Below, one piece after another: positions 15,827-24,601 of a DNA stretch of 64,000 nt. The DNA is taken from assembly GCA_019120335.1 (NCBI GenBank), contig DWVH01000064.1, forward strand, positions 1-64,000, read 5' to 3'. A program made the translations under genes and the position numbers. This DNA comes from Candidatus Enterococcus stercoripullorum (GTDB lineage Bacteria; Bacillota; Bacilli; Lactobacillales; Enterococcaceae). The notes under the pieces were generated by a model that did no database searches, was not told the DNA's origin, and worked only from the letters and a program-made list of their open reading frames with translations. Numbering within the stretch: the stretch's first letter is position 1; every line of letters starts with the position of its first letter.

Positions 15827-17887
15827 ATGTTTAATCAAATGAATATTAATGTCAATGCGCCGAATGAAAAGCTTAATATTGAGATTCGTTTGGTTGACAA
15901 ACACATTGAATATAGCTTTTCAAGATTAGCGGGTCTTTATACTTATCATTCCGGTGTTGTTGATGAACAAAAATCTCAAGAATGGTTACAAGAAATTAGG
16001 CAAGCCTCTTTAGTGGATTGGCCAGTTCTACCTGAAGGGGCTGGACCAGAAATCAAACAGAAAAATAAATGGAACGTAGAATTCTTTTATGAAGATGGTT
16101 CCGTGATTTGCTATGGTGCCGATGATTATTTTCCAAAGACTTGGGGAAAATTCCAACAAAAAATATTGGATATGATTCCGGAATTGCTTGAACAGTACGG
16201 CAAAGGCATTGAAGCCGTTACTTTTACGGTTAAAAATCTAAATAAATATATGCCTTCAAATTTAATGACTTCACAACAAACCTATTTAATTTTGAAAGAG
16301 ACCTTAACTTTACGTCGGAGCACACGTAAAATCACCTATGAAAAAATTGATGAAGTAAATCAAAGAACTTATTACGAATTTGAACGTCGCGAATTAGGTC
16401 AGCTCTTAAATAGCTTTCAATTGGTTTTTGCTACAGAAAATAAGCAAGGAAAAAAAGAAGGCCGCAAAGTCCATGATTCAGATGTTTACTTAAAGATTGA
16501 ATTAATTGATGGTACTTTTGAAGAATATTACTGGGATTTACATCAAATGTCTTTTACGCCTGGTTGGAAGGAATTGGTGGATGCTATTCATGATTTGATG
16601 CTACAAGGAAGTACATTTTTAGGTCATACCTTTACCTCACTGCCACATCGGCATAAAGAGATTGGTCAATACATTTATGCTTTGGTTGAAATTGAAGAAA
16701 CCAAGCAGCAAGAATACTTTGTGGTAGATAATCTTTTTGTGCATGAAGGCGATTTTGTTGTTGTGCCAGTGGGTAATCAATTAGAAGAAAAAATTGCCAG
16801 AATATTAAGTCTAGAATATTGTGACTTAAAAGATTTGCCTCAGCCATTAGAATTTACCCGCAAAATTTTGCGTAAGTCAGATACCGTGAAGTTTGCACGT
16901 GACTTAGAAGATGACTCGGTGATTGATAATCGTCAAATTGATTTAGCTTTAGAGGCAATTGACGATGATCCGTCCATTGAAGAGACGATTGGGCTAATTG
17001 AAGCAATTCGTCAAAATATGAATTTGGGTGGTGAGTTTGTCTTACCAGTTCATCCATTAAAAACGAAACAATCTCATCATAACTATCATTTAGGTACCAA
17101 AGATGAAATTTTAACGACAATGGATGGTCAATCTTGGGAATTGTTCCGTTTGTTTGTAGAAAATAATCAAGAAGCCTTTGTTGCTTTTACGAATATTGAG
17201 GAATTTGAAAAAGATGGCCATACAAAGGGAGTTGTTTATCCAATATCTTCAATTTTAGAAATGGTTGCTAAAACGCCTAATATTAATGGCATCATGCTTA
17301 ATCCATATGGGCGACCTTTCTTTTTAGCAAAGGAATTGATTATGACCATTTTTATGCGTAATCAAGAAACCATGAAGCGTAGTCAGATCTATTTAGAGTA
17401 TGCAAATGTGGTGAATTTAACGGCAGATAGTGTCGTCAATAATTTGCAATTTAATTTGAATGATCCTGATAGTTTAGATTATGCTTTGCGGACAAAAATT
17501 GGCAATAGACTTACGGATTATTATGACGAGTTAATGAGTTTACATCCTGGCGAAATAAAAGTGACTCCTGGATTTGGTGCTAGAACGAAATATATTTTTC
17601 ATACCATTATTCCGAAGTATCAGCAATTTCCTCAGGCAGATGAATGTGTCATCAATAGCTACTATGAGTCGTTAAATCAAGCGCGCAAATTAAATTTGAA
17701 ACAGATTGTTTTGCCGATTTTTGGCTTTAATGATGCAGGCTATCCTTTAGAAGAATTAATGCCACTAATTATTAATACAATTACCCAGTGGATGACTGAT
17801 AATCGTGATTATGTCTTACATGTTTATTTGTCTACGGAAGATTTTGAGGTTTACAGTGCCTTTCGTGATTATTTAGAAGAGGCTTAA
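15827..17887 (+). CDS. Large SseB-domain and macrodomain protein
   Basis: This 686-residue cytoplasmic protein appears to be built of several modules. Residues 1-110 and 140-265 are unrecognised alpha/beta regions. Residues about 281-350 resemble the small PriA-like beta domain found in other Firmicutes proteins (EGDFVVVPVGN, then KILRKSD). Residues about 426-507 match an SseB N-terminal domain (VAFTNIEEFEK, GIMLNPYG). Residues about 518-680 match a macrodomain, with TPGFGARTKYIFHTIIPKY and LPIFGFNDAGYPLEE at the expected places. The canonical NAAN ADP-ribose motif reads NNLQ, so binding may be altered. The start is ATG 15827 after AGAGGTG. It precedes psiE by ten bases. Confidence 0.65.
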   Translation: MFNQMNINVNAPNEKLNIEIRLVDKHIEYSFSRLAGLYTYHSGVVDEQKSQEWLQEIRQASLVDWPVLPEGAGPEIKQKNKWNVEFFYEDGSVICYGADDYFPKTWGKFQQKILDMIPELLEQYGKGIEAVTFTVKNLNKYMPSNLMTSQQTYLILKETLTLRRSTRKITYEKIDEVNQRTYYEFERRELGQLLNSFQLVFATENKQGKKEGRKVHDSDVYLKIELIDGTFEEYYWDLHQMSFTPGWKELVDAIHDLMLQGSTFLGHTFTSLPHRHKEIGQYIYALVEIEETKQQEYFVVDNLFVHEGDFVVVPVGNQLEEKIARILSLEYCDLKDLPQPLEFTRKILRKSDTVKFARDLEDDSVIDNRQIDLALEAIDDDPSIEETIGLIEAIRQNMNLGGEFVLPVHPLKTKQSHHNYHLGTKDEILTTMDGQSWELFRLFVENNQEAFVAFTNIEEFEKDGHTKGVVYPISSILEMVAKTPNINGIMLNPYGRPFFLAKELIMTIFMRNQETMKRSQIYLEYANVVNLTADSVVNNLQFNLNDPDSLDYALRTKIGNRLTDYYDELMSLHPGEIKVTPGFGARTKYIFHTIIPKYQQFPQADECVINSYYESLNQARKLNLKQIVLPIFGFNDAGYPLEELMPLIINTITQWMTDNRDYVLHVYLSTEDFEVYSAFRDYLEEA

Positions 17888-17897
17888 GGGGGAGAAT

Positions 17898-18353
17898 ATG
17901 AACGATAAACAAATCAGTTCTTTAGAAAAAATTGTTAGTACTGTGGTAGATATTTTATTAGGGATTTTGGTCGTTATCGTCATTATTGTGATGGGAGAGG
18001 CGATTTATTCGATTTTCCAACAAGTTGTGCCGTTAAAGAGTACAAATTCCTTATACTATTTGATTGAAGAGGTAGCCACATTATTTATCCTTTTAGAGAT
18101 TATTTTAATGCTATTGAGATATGTCCGTGATGATCATCATATCCCTGTGCGCTATTTGGTTTTAATCAGTATTACTGCTATATTAAGACAATTGTTGCTT
18201 GCCCATGGAAGTGGTTTAGAGACTTTATTTATGGCTTTTGCGATTTTGGTTTTAGTGATTGTTTTATATATACTAGAGCATCTCAAGTCATTTAAGCCAG
18301 AGATATTGGTTAAGCAAATGATTGCCAAAATGAAAAAAGAAGAGAAAGAGTAA
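17898..18353 (+). CDS. PsiE-family membrane protein
   Basis: This 151-residue protein has four predicted helices and the PsiE (phosphate-starvation-inducible E) pattern: EAIYSIFQQ after helix 1, EVATLFILLEIILML in helix 2, and RYVRDDHHIPVRYLVLISITAILR between helices 2 and 3. The family function is unknown. It has GGGGGAG as ribosome binding site, lies ten bases after the SseB-macrodomain gene and probably shares its transcript. Confidence 0.85.
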   Translation: MNDKQISSLEKIVSTVVDILLGILVVIVIIVMGEAIYSIFQQVVPLKSTNSLYYLIEEVATLFILLEIILMLLRYVRDDHHIPVRYLVLISITAILRQLLLAHGSGLETLFMAFAILVLVIVLYILEHLKSFKPEILVKQMIAKMKKEEKE

Positions 18354-18377
18354 GGTTTTGGCCTTGCTCTTTTTTTG
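18345..18377 (+). terminator. Terminator after the PsiE gene
   Basis: AAAGAGTAAGG (18345-18355) pairs with GCCTTGCTCTTT (18361-18372), then T. It overlaps the end of the coding region. Confidence 0.8.
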
Positions 18378-18417
18378 TTTAAATCCAATGAGAATTATGT
18401 GAAAGGTTTAATAATAC

Positions 18418-18447
18418 TTGCAATCATAACTGTGAAAGCGTTACAAT
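18418..18447 (+). promoter_or_regulatory. Promoter of the oxaloacetate decarboxylase operon with cre-like site
   Basis: TTGCAA (18418-18423), an 18-base spacer and TACAAT (18442-18447). The palindromic TGTGAAAGCGTTACA (18431-18445) overlaps spacer and -10 and resembles a catabolite responsive element with mismatches. Confidence 0.5.
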
Positions 18448-18476
18448 GATGACGAGAAATATTTTTTAAAAATAAA

Positions 18477-18490
18477 TGTAAACGCTAACA
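18477..18490 (+). promoter_or_regulatory. Catabolite responsive element (cre)
   Basis: TGTAAACGCTAACA matches the CcpA consensus TGWAANCGNTNWCA at every position. It lies about 30 bases after the -10 box and 17 bases before oadH, where CcpA would act as a roadblock under glucose. Confidence 0.75.
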
Positions 18491-18506
18491 ATAAGAGGTG
18501 GTTAAC

Positions 18507-18851
18507 ATGCGTTGGTGGCAAAAAATATTCGGAAAAAAAGAAGAAAAAATACCAGAAAATAAGCAAGTGGTAGCAACTTCTTTTACCGAACAAGTTCATA
18601 ATAAAGAACCAGGTGAACAGTGGTGCGAAATACCATTGTTCGTTGAGGTAGAAGGAAGCCAAAGAGAGCTTGCGGCAGTTATTAGCAGCGCAATTTGTGC
18701 AGGAGATGCTCCGGATAGTTCTTGGCAAGTAAAAAGTATCAAGCAGCACAATCCTGATGCAAAAGTGATTAGCTTGATTGCAGCAAGTTTGGCAGCTGAA
18801 ATGTATCCAGAGAGTCAATGGAAAATCCATTCTATTAAAGAAAAAATTTAG
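18507..18851 (+). CDS. oadH: Oxaloacetate decarboxylase accessory subunit OadH-like
   Basis: This 114-residue protein begins MRWWQKIFGKK and then has a soluble domain with two similar halves (ISSAICAGDAPDSSWQVKSIK and IAASLAAEMYPESQWKIHSIK). In E. faecalis the first gene of the oad operon, oadH, encodes a protein of this size and position that joins the decarboxylase complex. The assignment is by context and size. The start at ATG 18507 has AAGAGGTGG upstream. The repeated halves suggest a duplicated motif related to the OadG/methylmalonyl-CoA decarboxylase accessory tails. Confidence 0.6.
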   Translation: MRWWQKIFGKKEEKIPENKQVVATSFTEQVHNKEPGEQWCEIPLFVEVEGSQRELAAVISSAICAGDAPDSSWQVKSIKQHNPDAKVISLIAASLAAEMYPESQWKIHSIKEKI

Positions 18852-18865
18852 TTGGAGGAATTGTT

Positions 18866-19273
18866 ATGCTTAGAAAATTTAAAATATCAATTGATGGTAA
18901 AGAATATTTAGTGGAAATGGAGGAAATCGGAGGAAGTGCACCGCAAGCACCAGTTGTTTCACAAGCGTCAGTAGCTCCCACACCACCGGTTGCTCCTCAA
19001 GCACCGGTGACACCAGAAGTTCCTAAGACACCTACAGCTACTAGTCCAGTTTCAAGTAATGTTGAGCCACTGGTTGCACCTATGCCAGGTAATATTTTGA
19101 AATTATTAGTAAATGTAGGAGATTCTGTCCAAGAAAATCAACCTGTGATGATCTTAGAAGCGATGAAGATGGAAAATGAAATTGTCGCGCATCGCAGTGG
19201 GGTTGTCAAACAAATTTGTGTTGAGGTTAATACAATGGTCAATCCTGGAGATCCGTTAATTGTGATTGAATAG
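18866..19273 (+). CDS. oadD: Biotin carrier subunit of oxaloacetate decarboxylase
   Basis: This 135-residue protein consists of a short N-terminal beta region, a Pro/Ala/Val-rich linker (about residues 25-66) and a biotinyl domain with the site EAMKMEN (biotinylated Lys101). It carries carboxybiotin between the transferase OadA and the membrane decarboxylase OadB. The ribosome binding site is TTGGAGGAATT. In Gram-negative OadA this domain is fused to the transferase; a separate OadD is the enterococcal arrangement. Confidence 0.88.
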   Translation: MLRKFKISIDGKEYLVEMEEIGGSAPQAPVVSQASVAPTPPVAPQAPVTPEVPKTPTATSPVSSNVEPLVAPMPGNILKLLVNVGDSVQENQPVMILEAMKMENEIVAHRSGVVKQICVEVNTMVNPGDPLIVIE

Positions 19274-19289
19274 ATTGCGAGGGATGGTC

Positions 19290-20405
19290 ATGCAAGCTTT
19301 AATAGATAGCTTACAAGTGTTTGCCCAAGAGCCTGGCCGTATCGTAATGATGCTCATTGGCGGCATCCTGATGTATTTGGGAATCAAAAAAGAGTACGAA
19401 CCTACACTTTTGGTACCAATTGGGTTAGGAACGATTTTAGTTAATTTTCCATTTTCTGGAGTATTGATGACCGGTAATGAAAAAGGTCCTTTCCAAATTC
19501 TGTTTGAGGCAGGTATTAATACGGAACTATTCCCATTATTATTGTTTATCGGTATTGGTGCGATGATTGATTTTGGTCCACTATTACAAAATCCTTCCCT
19601 ACTTTTATTTGGTGCCGCAGCGCAATTTGGGATTTTCTTTACAATTATTATGGCTGTTTTGCTAGGTTTTGATTTGAATGATGCGGCGTCAATTGGCATT
19701 ATCGGTGCGGCTGATGGACCAACTTCGATTTTCGTGGCTAATACTTTACATTCTAAATACTTAGGAGCGATTATGGTGGCTGCTTATTCTTATATGGCTT
19801 TAGTACCGATTATTCAACCTGTTGCCATTAAAGCAGTCACGACAAAAAAAGAGCGACAAATTCGTATGCACTACCAAGCACATAATGTCTCACAAACGGC
19901 TAAAATCATCTTCCCAATTGTGATTTGTGTGATTGCTGGCATTATTGCACCAGTTTCACTACCATTGGTGGGCTTTTTAATGTTTGGCAATTTACTTAGA
20001 GAATGTGGGGTTTTGGACCGGCTTTATTTAAGCGCCCAAAATGAACTAGTCAATTTAATTAGCATTCTGTTAGGCCTAGCTGTTTCAGTAAAAATGCAAT
20101 ACAGTGAGTTTTTGCGTTGGGATACATTGATGGTTATCGCGCTAGGTTTAGTTGCCTTTATTATGGATAGTGTCGGTGGTGTTTTATTTGCGAAGTTTTT
20201 GAATCTTTTCTTGAAAGACAAAGTGAACCCAATGATTGGAGCAGCGGGTATCTCGGCTTTTCCAATGTCTAGTCGTGTGATTCAAAAAATGGCTACTGCT
20301 GAAGATCCACAAAACTTTATTTTAATGCATGCGGCTGGCGCGAATGTTTCTGGTCAAATTGCCTCGGTGATTGCCGGTGGGTTAGTCCTATCCATGTTAG
20401 TGTAG
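19290..20405 (+). CDS. oadB: Oxaloacetate decarboxylase beta subunit (Na+ pump)
   Basis: This 371-residue membrane protein with about nine helices contains the family segments FIGIGAMIDFGPLL, GAADGPTSIF with the conserved Asp of the sodium and proton path, and GAAGISAFPMSSRV near the C-terminus. It decarboxylates carboxybiotin and pumps Na+ outward. The ATG at 19290 has GAGGG six bases upstream; the ATG at 19284 is too close. It overlaps no neighbour and follows oadD by 16 bases. Confidence 0.92.
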   Translation: MQALIDSLQVFAQEPGRIVMMLIGGILMYLGIKKEYEPTLLVPIGLGTILVNFPFSGVLMTGNEKGPFQILFEAGINTELFPLLLFIGIGAMIDFGPLLQNPSLLLFGAAAQFGIFFTIIMAVLLGFDLNDAASIGIIGAADGPTSIFVANTLHSKYLGAIMVAAYSYMALVPIIQPVAIKAVTTKKERQIRMHYQAHNVSQTAKIIFPIVICVIAGIIAPVSLPLVGFLMFGNLLRECGVLDRLYLSAQNELVNLISILLGLAVSVKMQYSEFLRWDTLMVIALGLVAFIMDSVGGVLFAKFLNLFLKDKVNPMIGAAGISAFPMSSRVIQKMATAEDPQNFILMHAAGANVSGQIASVIAGGLVLSMLV

Positions 20406-20421
20406 AAAGTGAGGAAGCAAA

Positions 20422-20547
20422 ATGTCTGAGAATTTAGCCAAAGCACTAGAAATTTTATTATTTGGTTGGGGTGGCGTTTTTGTTGTGATGATTTTGATTT
20501 ATCTTGCTTCTAAATTAATGGCTACACTATTTAAGGTGAAGAAGTAA
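20422..20547 (+). CDS. Very small OadG-like gamma subunit
   Basis: This 41-residue frame at ATG 20422 has GTGAGGAAG upstream. It contains one membrane helix (about residues 12-30) in the OadG pattern, LLFGWGGVFVVMILIYLASKLM, flanked by a short basic tail. OadG normally is about 80 residues with a cytoplasmic, metal-binding tail; here the tail is missing and OadH may supply it. It sits between oadB and oadA, 17-20 bases from each. Confidence 0.75.
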   Translation: MSENLAKALEILLFGWGGVFVVMILIYLASKLMATLFKVKK

Positions 20548-20566
20548 GATAGAAAGAAGGGTTAAT

Positions 20567-21952
20567 ATGTCTAAGGTTATACGTTTTACAGAAACCATAT
20601 TACGTGATGCACAACAAAGCCAAATCGCTACAAGAATGAGTACAGAAGATATGTTACCAATTTTAAAAACATTAGATGAAGCAGGATTTTATGCTTTAGA
20701 AATGTGGGGTGGTGCGACTTTTGATGCTTGTTTACGGTTTTTAAATGAAGATCCATGGGAAAGATTGCGTAAAATTCGAGCTGAAGTGAAGCATACGAAG
20801 TTACAAATGTTGCTGCGTGGTCAAAATTTATTAGGATATAAGAATTATGCCGATGATGTCGTAGAAAAATTCGTACAAAAATCCGTTGAAAATGGCATTG
20901 ATATTATTCGTGTATTTGATGCCTTAAATGATGTGCGTAATTTAGAGACTTGCATTCGTGCGACGAAAAAAGCTGGCGGCCATTGTCAAGCAGCGATTAG
21001 TTATACAACGAGTGAGATTCATACTGTGGATTATTTTGTTGATTTAGCCGTTGAAATGGAAAAGATGGGTGCTGATTCCATTTGTATCAAGGATATGGCT
21101 GGGGTATTAATGCCACAAACTGGTTTTGAACTTGTGAGCAAATTAAAAACCACCTTAAAAGTACCGGTTGAAGTTCATACACACGCAACCAGTGGTATTG
21201 CTGAAATGACTTATTTAATGTGTGCCAAAGCTGGGGCAGATATTATCGATACAGCTATTTCTTCTTTTGCTGGGGGGACAAGTCAACCCGCCACTGAGTC
21301 AATGGATTTAGCCTTGACAGAGCTAGGATTTGATACAAAACTAGATATCGATAAGCTTTCAGAAATCGCAGAATATTTTAATCCCATTCGTGACCGGTTT
21401 AGAAAAGAAGGTAGATTAAACCCTAAAGTCAAAGATGTCGAACCAAAAACCTTACTTTATAAAGTACCAGGTGGCATGCTTTCGAATTTATTGAGCCAAT
21501 TAACAGAGCAAGGTTTGCAAGATAAATACGAAGAAGTCTTAAGAGAAGTGCCTAAAGTGCGAGCAGATTTAGGTTATCCCCCACTGGTTACGCCTTTGTC
21601 ACAAATGGTTGGTACGCAATCTTTGATGAATGTGATTTCAGGGGAACGCTATAAATTAATTCCAAAAGAGATTAAAGATTATGTCAAAGGGCTATATGGA
21701 CGTCCACCCATGCCAATCTCAAAAGAAATGCAGGAAAAAATCATCGATCAAGAAGAAGTCATTACTTGCCGACCAGCTGATTTGTTAGAAGACCAATACA
21801 ATCAATTTGCTAAAGAAATTGCACAATATGCGAAGTCAGAAGAAGATGTCTTGATTTATGCCCTATTTCCAAAACAAGGCCGTGATTTCCTAGGTCGTCG
21901 GGAAGATAAATTTTATGATGTGCCCGTTCAAACGGTGAGAGTAAAATTTTGA
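20567..21952 (+). CDS. oadA: Oxaloacetate decarboxylase alpha subunit (carboxyltransferase)
   Basis: This 461-residue HMGL-like TIM-barrel carboxyltransferase has a PYC_OADA conserved domain: RFTETILRDAQQS at the N-terminus, IKDMAGVLMP and the metal-binding HTHATSG. It moves the carboxyl group from oxaloacetate to biotin on OadD. The biotin domain is absent, as expected with a separate OadD. It is the last gene of the operon. Citrate lyase genes that accompany it in E. faecalis are not here, so oxaloacetate may come from another source. Confidence 0.93.
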   Translation: MSKVIRFTETILRDAQQSQIATRMSTEDMLPILKTLDEAGFYALEMWGGATFDACLRFLNEDPWERLRKIRAEVKHTKLQMLLRGQNLLGYKNYADDVVEKFVQKSVENGIDIIRVFDALNDVRNLETCIRATKKAGGHCQAAISYTTSEIHTVDYFVDLAVEMEKMGADSICIKDMAGVLMPQTGFELVSKLKTTLKVPVEVHTHATSGIAEMTYLMCAKAGADIIDTAISSFAGGTSQPATESMDLALTELGFDTKLDIDKLSEIAEYFNPIRDRFRKEGRLNPKVKDVEPKTLLYKVPGGMLSNLLSQLTEQGLQDKYEEVLREVPKVRADLGYPPLVTPLSQMVGTQSLMNVISGERYKLIPKEIKDYVKGLYGRPPMPISKEMQEKIIDQEEVITCRPADLLEDQYNQFAKEIAQYAKSEEDVLIYALFPKQGRDFLGRREDKFYDVPVQTVRVKF

Positions 21953-22087
21953 GCTGATTTGTCCCATTAAGCGGTTGGTTCAAATTTCTGATTTATAAGC
22001 AAGTTATTATTATGTTTGCTCATTGTATGTTAGAATAGTTTTGCTTTTAAATTTTTAAAGTGAAAAATTATTTTTAGGAGGGTAATT

Positions 22088-22723
22088 GTGAGTCAAGTAC
22101 ATAATAATGATTTTCAAGATATCGTATTGAACCGTCGCTCGATTCGAAGTTACGATCCTTCTTATAAAATTGAACATAACGAGTTATTACAAATGATTGA
22201 TGAAGCAGCTAAAGCGCCGTCATCGGTCAATTTACAGCCTTGGCGTTTTGTGATTATTGAAAGCGAGGAAGCAAAAGCCAAGTTAAAACCATTGATCCGT
22301 TTTAATACCTTACAGAACGATACATCTTCAGCTATGATTTTGATTTTTGGGGATTTGAAGTGTCAAGAATATGCCCGAGATATTTATCAAGAAGCAGTGG
22401 AACGTGGATTGATGCCAAAAGAAGTCATGGAAAAACAAGTGGCTGCAATTGTATCAATGTATGATAGTCTAAATAAGGCACAAATGCAACGTATTGTACA
22501 AATTGATGCAAGTTTAGTAGCGATGCAGTTTATGCTAGTAGCGAGAAGTCATGGCTATGATACGAATCCGATTGGTGGTTTTGAAGCAGATCAATTAGCT
22601 GAGGCCTTTGATTTAGATGAGGAGCGTTTCCATCCAGTAATGATTTTATCGATTGGTAAAGCAATGGAAACTGGCTATGAGTCTGTACGTTTATCAGCTG
22701 AAAAGATTACAGTTTTTAAATAA
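22088..22723 (+). CDS. Nitroreductase family protein
   Basis: This 211-residue flavoprotein of the nitroreductase fold has the FMN phosphate-binding NRRSIRSYD at the N-terminus, AAKAPSSVNLQPWRF and the GGFEADQL segment. It reduces nitro or quinone-type compounds with NAD(P)H. Translation starts at GTG 22088 behind TTAGGAGGG. It is monocistronic with its own terminator. The natural substrate is unknown. Confidence 0.88.
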   Translation: MSQVHNNDFQDIVLNRRSIRSYDPSYKIEHNELLQMIDEAAKAPSSVNLQPWRFVIIESEEAKAKLKPLIRFNTLQNDTSSAMILIFGDLKCQEYARDIYQEAVERGLMPKEVMEKQVAAIVSMYDSLNKAQMQRIVQIDASLVAMQFMLVARSHGYDTNPIGGFEADQLAEAFDLDEERFHPVMILSIGKAMETGYESVRLSAEKITVFK

Positions 22724-22730
22724 AAAACGG

Positions 22731-22770
22731 AAGAATAGTTGATCCTTTTGGTGATTGACTATTCTTTTTT
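22731..22770 (+). terminator. Terminator of the nitroreductase gene
   Basis: AAGAATAGTTGATC (22731-22744) pairs with GATTGACTATTCTT (22753-22766), then T. Confidence 0.75.
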
Positions 22771-22884
22771 AGAGTGATTTGCTAGAATATAAGAGTATTT
22801 TAGCTTGAAAATAATGAATTGAATTTGAAAAGAGTGTAAGTCATAAAAATGATTTATAATTGGTTTATTGGAGGAAATCAGTCG

Positions 22885-23286
22885 ATGCGTGCGAGTATGT
22901 TTGTACTAGATCAAACTGTTAGATATGTAGCAATCATAAAACGATATAAGGATGGCAGAAAATATTATGTTGTTCCAGGTGGAAAGGTAGAAGCGCATGA
23001 GAACATTCAACAAGCCGCTATCAGAGAAATTGCAGAAGAATTAGGTTTGGCTATCGAACAATCAGATATTTTTGATTCTATAATTGAAAAAGGGAATGTA
23101 TTTTATTTTGCAAAAACCAATTACTCCTGTCTGCCATTAAAGATTCAGGGGGAAGAAAAAGAACGCAGTCATTCGCATAATAGTTATGAACCAATGTGGC
23201 TTGAATGGAAGCAGCTGTCAAAGCTAATGGTGTTTCCAAAATATGATTATTTACAATTTGAAGAAATCGTAAGTGAAATTTTGTAG
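22885..23286 (+). CDS. Nudix hydrolase
   Basis: This 133-residue protein has a complete Nudix box at about residues 32-54 (GGKVEAHENIQQAAIREIAEELGL, with the REIAEE core). Nudix enzymes hydrolyse nucleoside diphosphates linked to another moiety. GGAGG ten bases upstream points to ATG 22885 rather than an in-frame ATG at 22849. Its substrate cannot be told. The next gene begins 34 bases after its stop. Confidence 0.85.
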   Translation: MRASMFVLDQTVRYVAIIKRYKDGRKYYVVPGGKVEAHENIQQAAIREIAEELGLAIEQSDIFDSIIEKGNVFYFAKTNYSCLPLKIQGEEKERSHSHNSYEPMWLEWKQLSKLMVFPKYDYLQFEEIVSEIL

Positions 23287-23320
23287 TATTGATATTGCTC
23301 GATTTGAGAGGATGAATAAG

Positions 23321-24148
23321 TTGTTAAAATTAATATTAACTGATTTGGATGGCACGTTTTTAAATAGTCAAGGAACGTATAATCGTGATTATTTTCTAAA
23401 GTTATGGTCAAAGTTAAAAGAAAATCAGATTGCTTTTGGGGTTTGTACAGGCAAAAGTAGTGCTCGTGTGGAGACGCTATTTCCTGAGATAAGTGATAAA
23501 ATCTGGATTTTAGCAGATAGTGCGACTAGAATCAAATATCAAGGGAAATTTTTATATGAGCAGCTGTTAGATAACCAGATTGCCCTTGCTTTGATTTCTC
23601 GTTTACAAGCGATTCATAGCGATCAAATAATCATAGCTTACACGAAAAATGCTGTATATATTGATCAAAATATCCCCAAGATTCATAAAAACAGAGTTCT
23701 AGCTTCTTATCCTGGTGCTATCGAAATAAATGATTTTCAACAAATTACCGATGACTTTATCAAGGTGACGGTCTATGATCCAGCTAGTCGTTGTTTAGAA
23801 ACGGTGCAACAATTAGCTGATTTCACCGAGTGTGCGTATATTGTTGCTTCAGAAACGCAGTGGATTGATATTGCGGCAAAAGGCGTACACAAAGGCAGTA
23901 CCGTTGCAAAACTCCAAGAATTGTTAAAGATAAGTCCCGAAGAAACGGCAGCCTTTGGAGATGGTTGGAATGACTTGGAATTATTCGCTCAAGCCAATTT
24001 TCGTTTTGCGATGAAAAATGCAGTAGAAGCATTAAAAAATCAGGCTAATTTCATCATTCCATCTAATGACGAAGAGGGCGTCTTACAAACCATCGAATTA
24101 TTATTATCCTTAATGGAAAAGAAAGAAGGAAATACTAATGAAAATTGA
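23321..24148 (+). CDS. HAD-IIB family hydrolase (Cof type)
   Basis: This protein (about 275 residues) has HAD motif I DLDGTFLNS at the N-terminus, the C2 cap in the middle and motif IV GDGWNDLELF near the end. Cof-type phosphatases act on sugar phosphates or nucleotides. The start is probably TTG 23321, nine bases after GAGAGG; ATG 23312 abuts that site. It overlaps the following VOC gene by 11 bases, so translation is coupled. Confidence 0.85.
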   Translation: MLKLILTDLDGTFLNSQGTYNRDYFLKLWSKLKENQIAFGVCTGKSSARVETLFPEISDKIWILADSATRIKYQGKFLYEQLLDNQIALALISRLQAIHSDQIIIAYTKNAVYIDQNIPKIHKNRVLASYPGAIEINDFQQITDDFIKVTVYDPASRCLETVQQLADFTECAYIVASETQWIDIAAKGVHKGSTVAKLQELLKISPEETAAFGDGWNDLELFAQANFRFAMKNAVEALKNQANFIIPSNDEEGVLQTIELLLSLMEKKEGNTNEN

Positions 24149-24515
24149 ACATGTCGCTTTATTAACTAATGATTTAGAAAAAATGCGTGACTTTTACGAA
24201 ACTTATTTTGCGGCCAAAAGTTCAGCATTGTACCATAATCCAAAAACCAAATTTTCTTCTTATTTTTTGAGTTTTGAATCTGGTGCACGTTTAGAGCTTA
24301 TGCAAAAACTTCATACAGCGCCTCATGGATTTGAACAACTTGGCTATCATCACTTAGCTATCTCACTTGGTAGTAAAGAAAAAGTAGATGCCTTTGCGCA
24401 AAAATTAAATGCCGATGGTTATCCTTTGCTAAGTGGCCCGCGCACAACTGGCGATGGCTATTATGAAGCAGTTTTACAAGATCCTGAAGGCAATCAAATT
24501 GAGATTACTGTTTAG
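24138..24515 (+). CDS. VOC-family (glyoxalase-like) protein
   Basis: This 125-residue single VOC domain protein starts MKIEHVALLTNDLEKMRDFY and has metal-ligand positions His5, Glu52-type (ARLEL), His-containing YHHLAIS and a C-terminal Glu (GNQIEITV). It is of the YwbC/SMU-type of unknown substrate. AAAGAAGGAAA inside the HAD gene is the ribosome binding site. Confidence 0.85.
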   Translation: MKIEHVALLTNDLEKMRDFYETYFAAKSSALYHNPKTKFSSYFLSFESGARLELMQKLHTAPHGFEQLGYHHLAISLGSKEKVDAFAQKLNADGYPLLSGPRTTGDGYYEAVLQDPEGNQIEITV

Positions 24516-24601
24516 TAGTTACTTTAAAGTACCTAATTGTCCTCCTGATTTGCTTATGTTAAAACTAAATTGTAGTTGAAACAAAGAATAGAGGGGTTAT
24601 T

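Noticed and set aside
18431-18445. A second perfect cre at the oad promoter
   Set aside because: TGTGAAAGCGTTACA is palindromic but departs from the consensus at two positions; kept only as cre-like.
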